Source: Bryobacterales bacterium (lineage in GTDB: Bacteria; Acidobacteriota; Terriglobia; Bryobacterales; UBA6623). From it: 33,589 nucleotides of DNA. The stretch spans positions 1-33,589 of the forward strand of contig JAJDWM010000603.1 in the NCBI GenBank assembly GCA_022825595.1, in the 5' to 3' direction. Made by a program: the position numbers and the translations under genes. The notes under the pieces were generated by a model. That model was not told the DNA's origin. It searched no databases and saw nothing but the letters and a program-made list of their open reading frames with translations. Below, one piece after another: positions 33,330 to 33,589 of this stretch; the first letter of the stretch is position 1; each line of letters starts with the position of its first letter.

Positions 33330-33589
33330 TTCCCGTCTCCTCCGCATCCCGCCAATGTCCAAGCTGGGCGCCGCTTGTTGAGGAACGCCCTCACGCCCTC
33401 CTGCCCCTCCTCGGAGGAGCGACGGTCGGCCAATAGCTTCGCGGTCCTCAGGTGAATCGCCGCGTCGAGAGGCGATTCCGTGACTTCCCGGACCAAGCGC
33501 TTGCAAGCGGCCAACGCGCCGGGCGCTCCCAGCAACAGCCGGTCGACCACCGCCCGGGCGCGGACCTCCAGCTCGCCGGGCGGTGCGAC
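33317..33589 (-). CDS. Enoyl-CoA hydratase/isomerase family protein, C-terminal part
   Basis: The last 90 codons of a gene whose start lies beyond the right edge. The frame is open from 33589 and reads 'VAPPGELEVRARAVVDRLLL' then 'ALAACKRLVREVTESPLDAA' and 'EEGQEGVRAFLNKRRPAW', the standard end of crotonase-family enzymes, which hydrate or isomerise enoyl-CoA esters in fatty-acid or amino-acid breakdown. A Cys- and Gly-rich tail follows. Catalytic residues are outside the window. Its final 13 bases overlap the start of the sulfatase gene. Confidence 0.88.
   Translation of the reverse strand, partial: VAPPGELEVRARAVVDRLLLGAPGALAACKRLVREVTESPLDAAIHLRTAKLLADRRSSEEGQEGVRAFLNKRRPAWTLAGCGGDGKCLE

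Noticed and set aside
33330-33506. Upstream extension of the sulfatase
   Set aside because: Overlaps the enoyl-CoA hydratase gene and would bury the Tat signal; the ATG at 33329 has an excellent ribosome binding site.
1-33589. CRISPR arrays, tRNA or rRNA genes, insertion sequences
   Set aside because: No regularly spaced repeats, no tRNA T-loop with matching acceptor stem and no transposase-like protein were found on either strand.

Overview
The window is high-GC bacterial DNA with dense gene packing. It most likely comes from an acidobacterium of the Solibacter/Bryobacter type. The best pointer is the C-terminus of the large S8 protease (22626-25922, minus), which has the hallmarks of the Solibacter C-terminal domain (TIGR03437 type). 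Other genes fit a polysaccharide-degrading Acidobacteria/Planctomycetes/Verrucomicrobia life style: a DUF1549/DUF1553 cytochrome-type protein paired with a Tat-exported DUF1501 protein, a Gfo/Idh/MocA oxidoreductase paired with a TIM-barrel isomerase, a Cys-type sulfatase and a heparinase-like secreted protein. No rRNA, tRNA, transposase or CRISPR array was seen.

Layout. At the left edge (1-145, minus) is the N-terminus of a secreted cyclase-family protein. From 468 to 4618 (minus) lies a two-gene operon of P-loop ATPases: a 413-aa COG1672-like ATPase followed, 20 bases later, by a 962-aa ATPase with a winged helix and a C-terminal array of about 43-residue TPR-like repeats. It has its own promoter region with nested inverted repeats, a very good ribosome binding site and a stem-loop at its 3' end. 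It looks less GC-rich than its surroundings and is the best candidate here for an uncharacterised, possibly conflict- or stress-related system. From 5416 to 7441 is the oxidoreductase/isomerase pair. From 7810 to 12078 is a full-length Lhr-type helicase. From about 12.9 to 14.6 kb is an NCS2 purine/pyrimidine permease fused to a degenerate GHKL (RsbW-like) domain. From 15372 to 19627 is the DUF1549/DUF1553 + DUF1501 pair. From 20257 to 22618 is a three-gene string of exported proteins (one TPR protein and two small helical proteins of unknown function), meeting the S8 protease tail to tail.

The right part holds a heparinase-like protein (26009-27469), endonuclease III and glycerol-3-phosphate dehydrogenase (minus), dihydroorotate dehydrogenase (plus), and a tightly overlapping minus-strand string of enoyl-CoA hydratase (cut by the window edge), sulfatase and adenosine-deaminase-family protein. 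A GC-rich hairpin separates the convergent pyrD and deaminase genes. Six gaps of more than 300 bases carry no convincing gene, but several contain clear inverted repeats.

All assignments are from reading motifs by eye. No database search or folding calculation was made, and start codons are chosen by ribosome binding sites, signal peptides and family length where those were visible.
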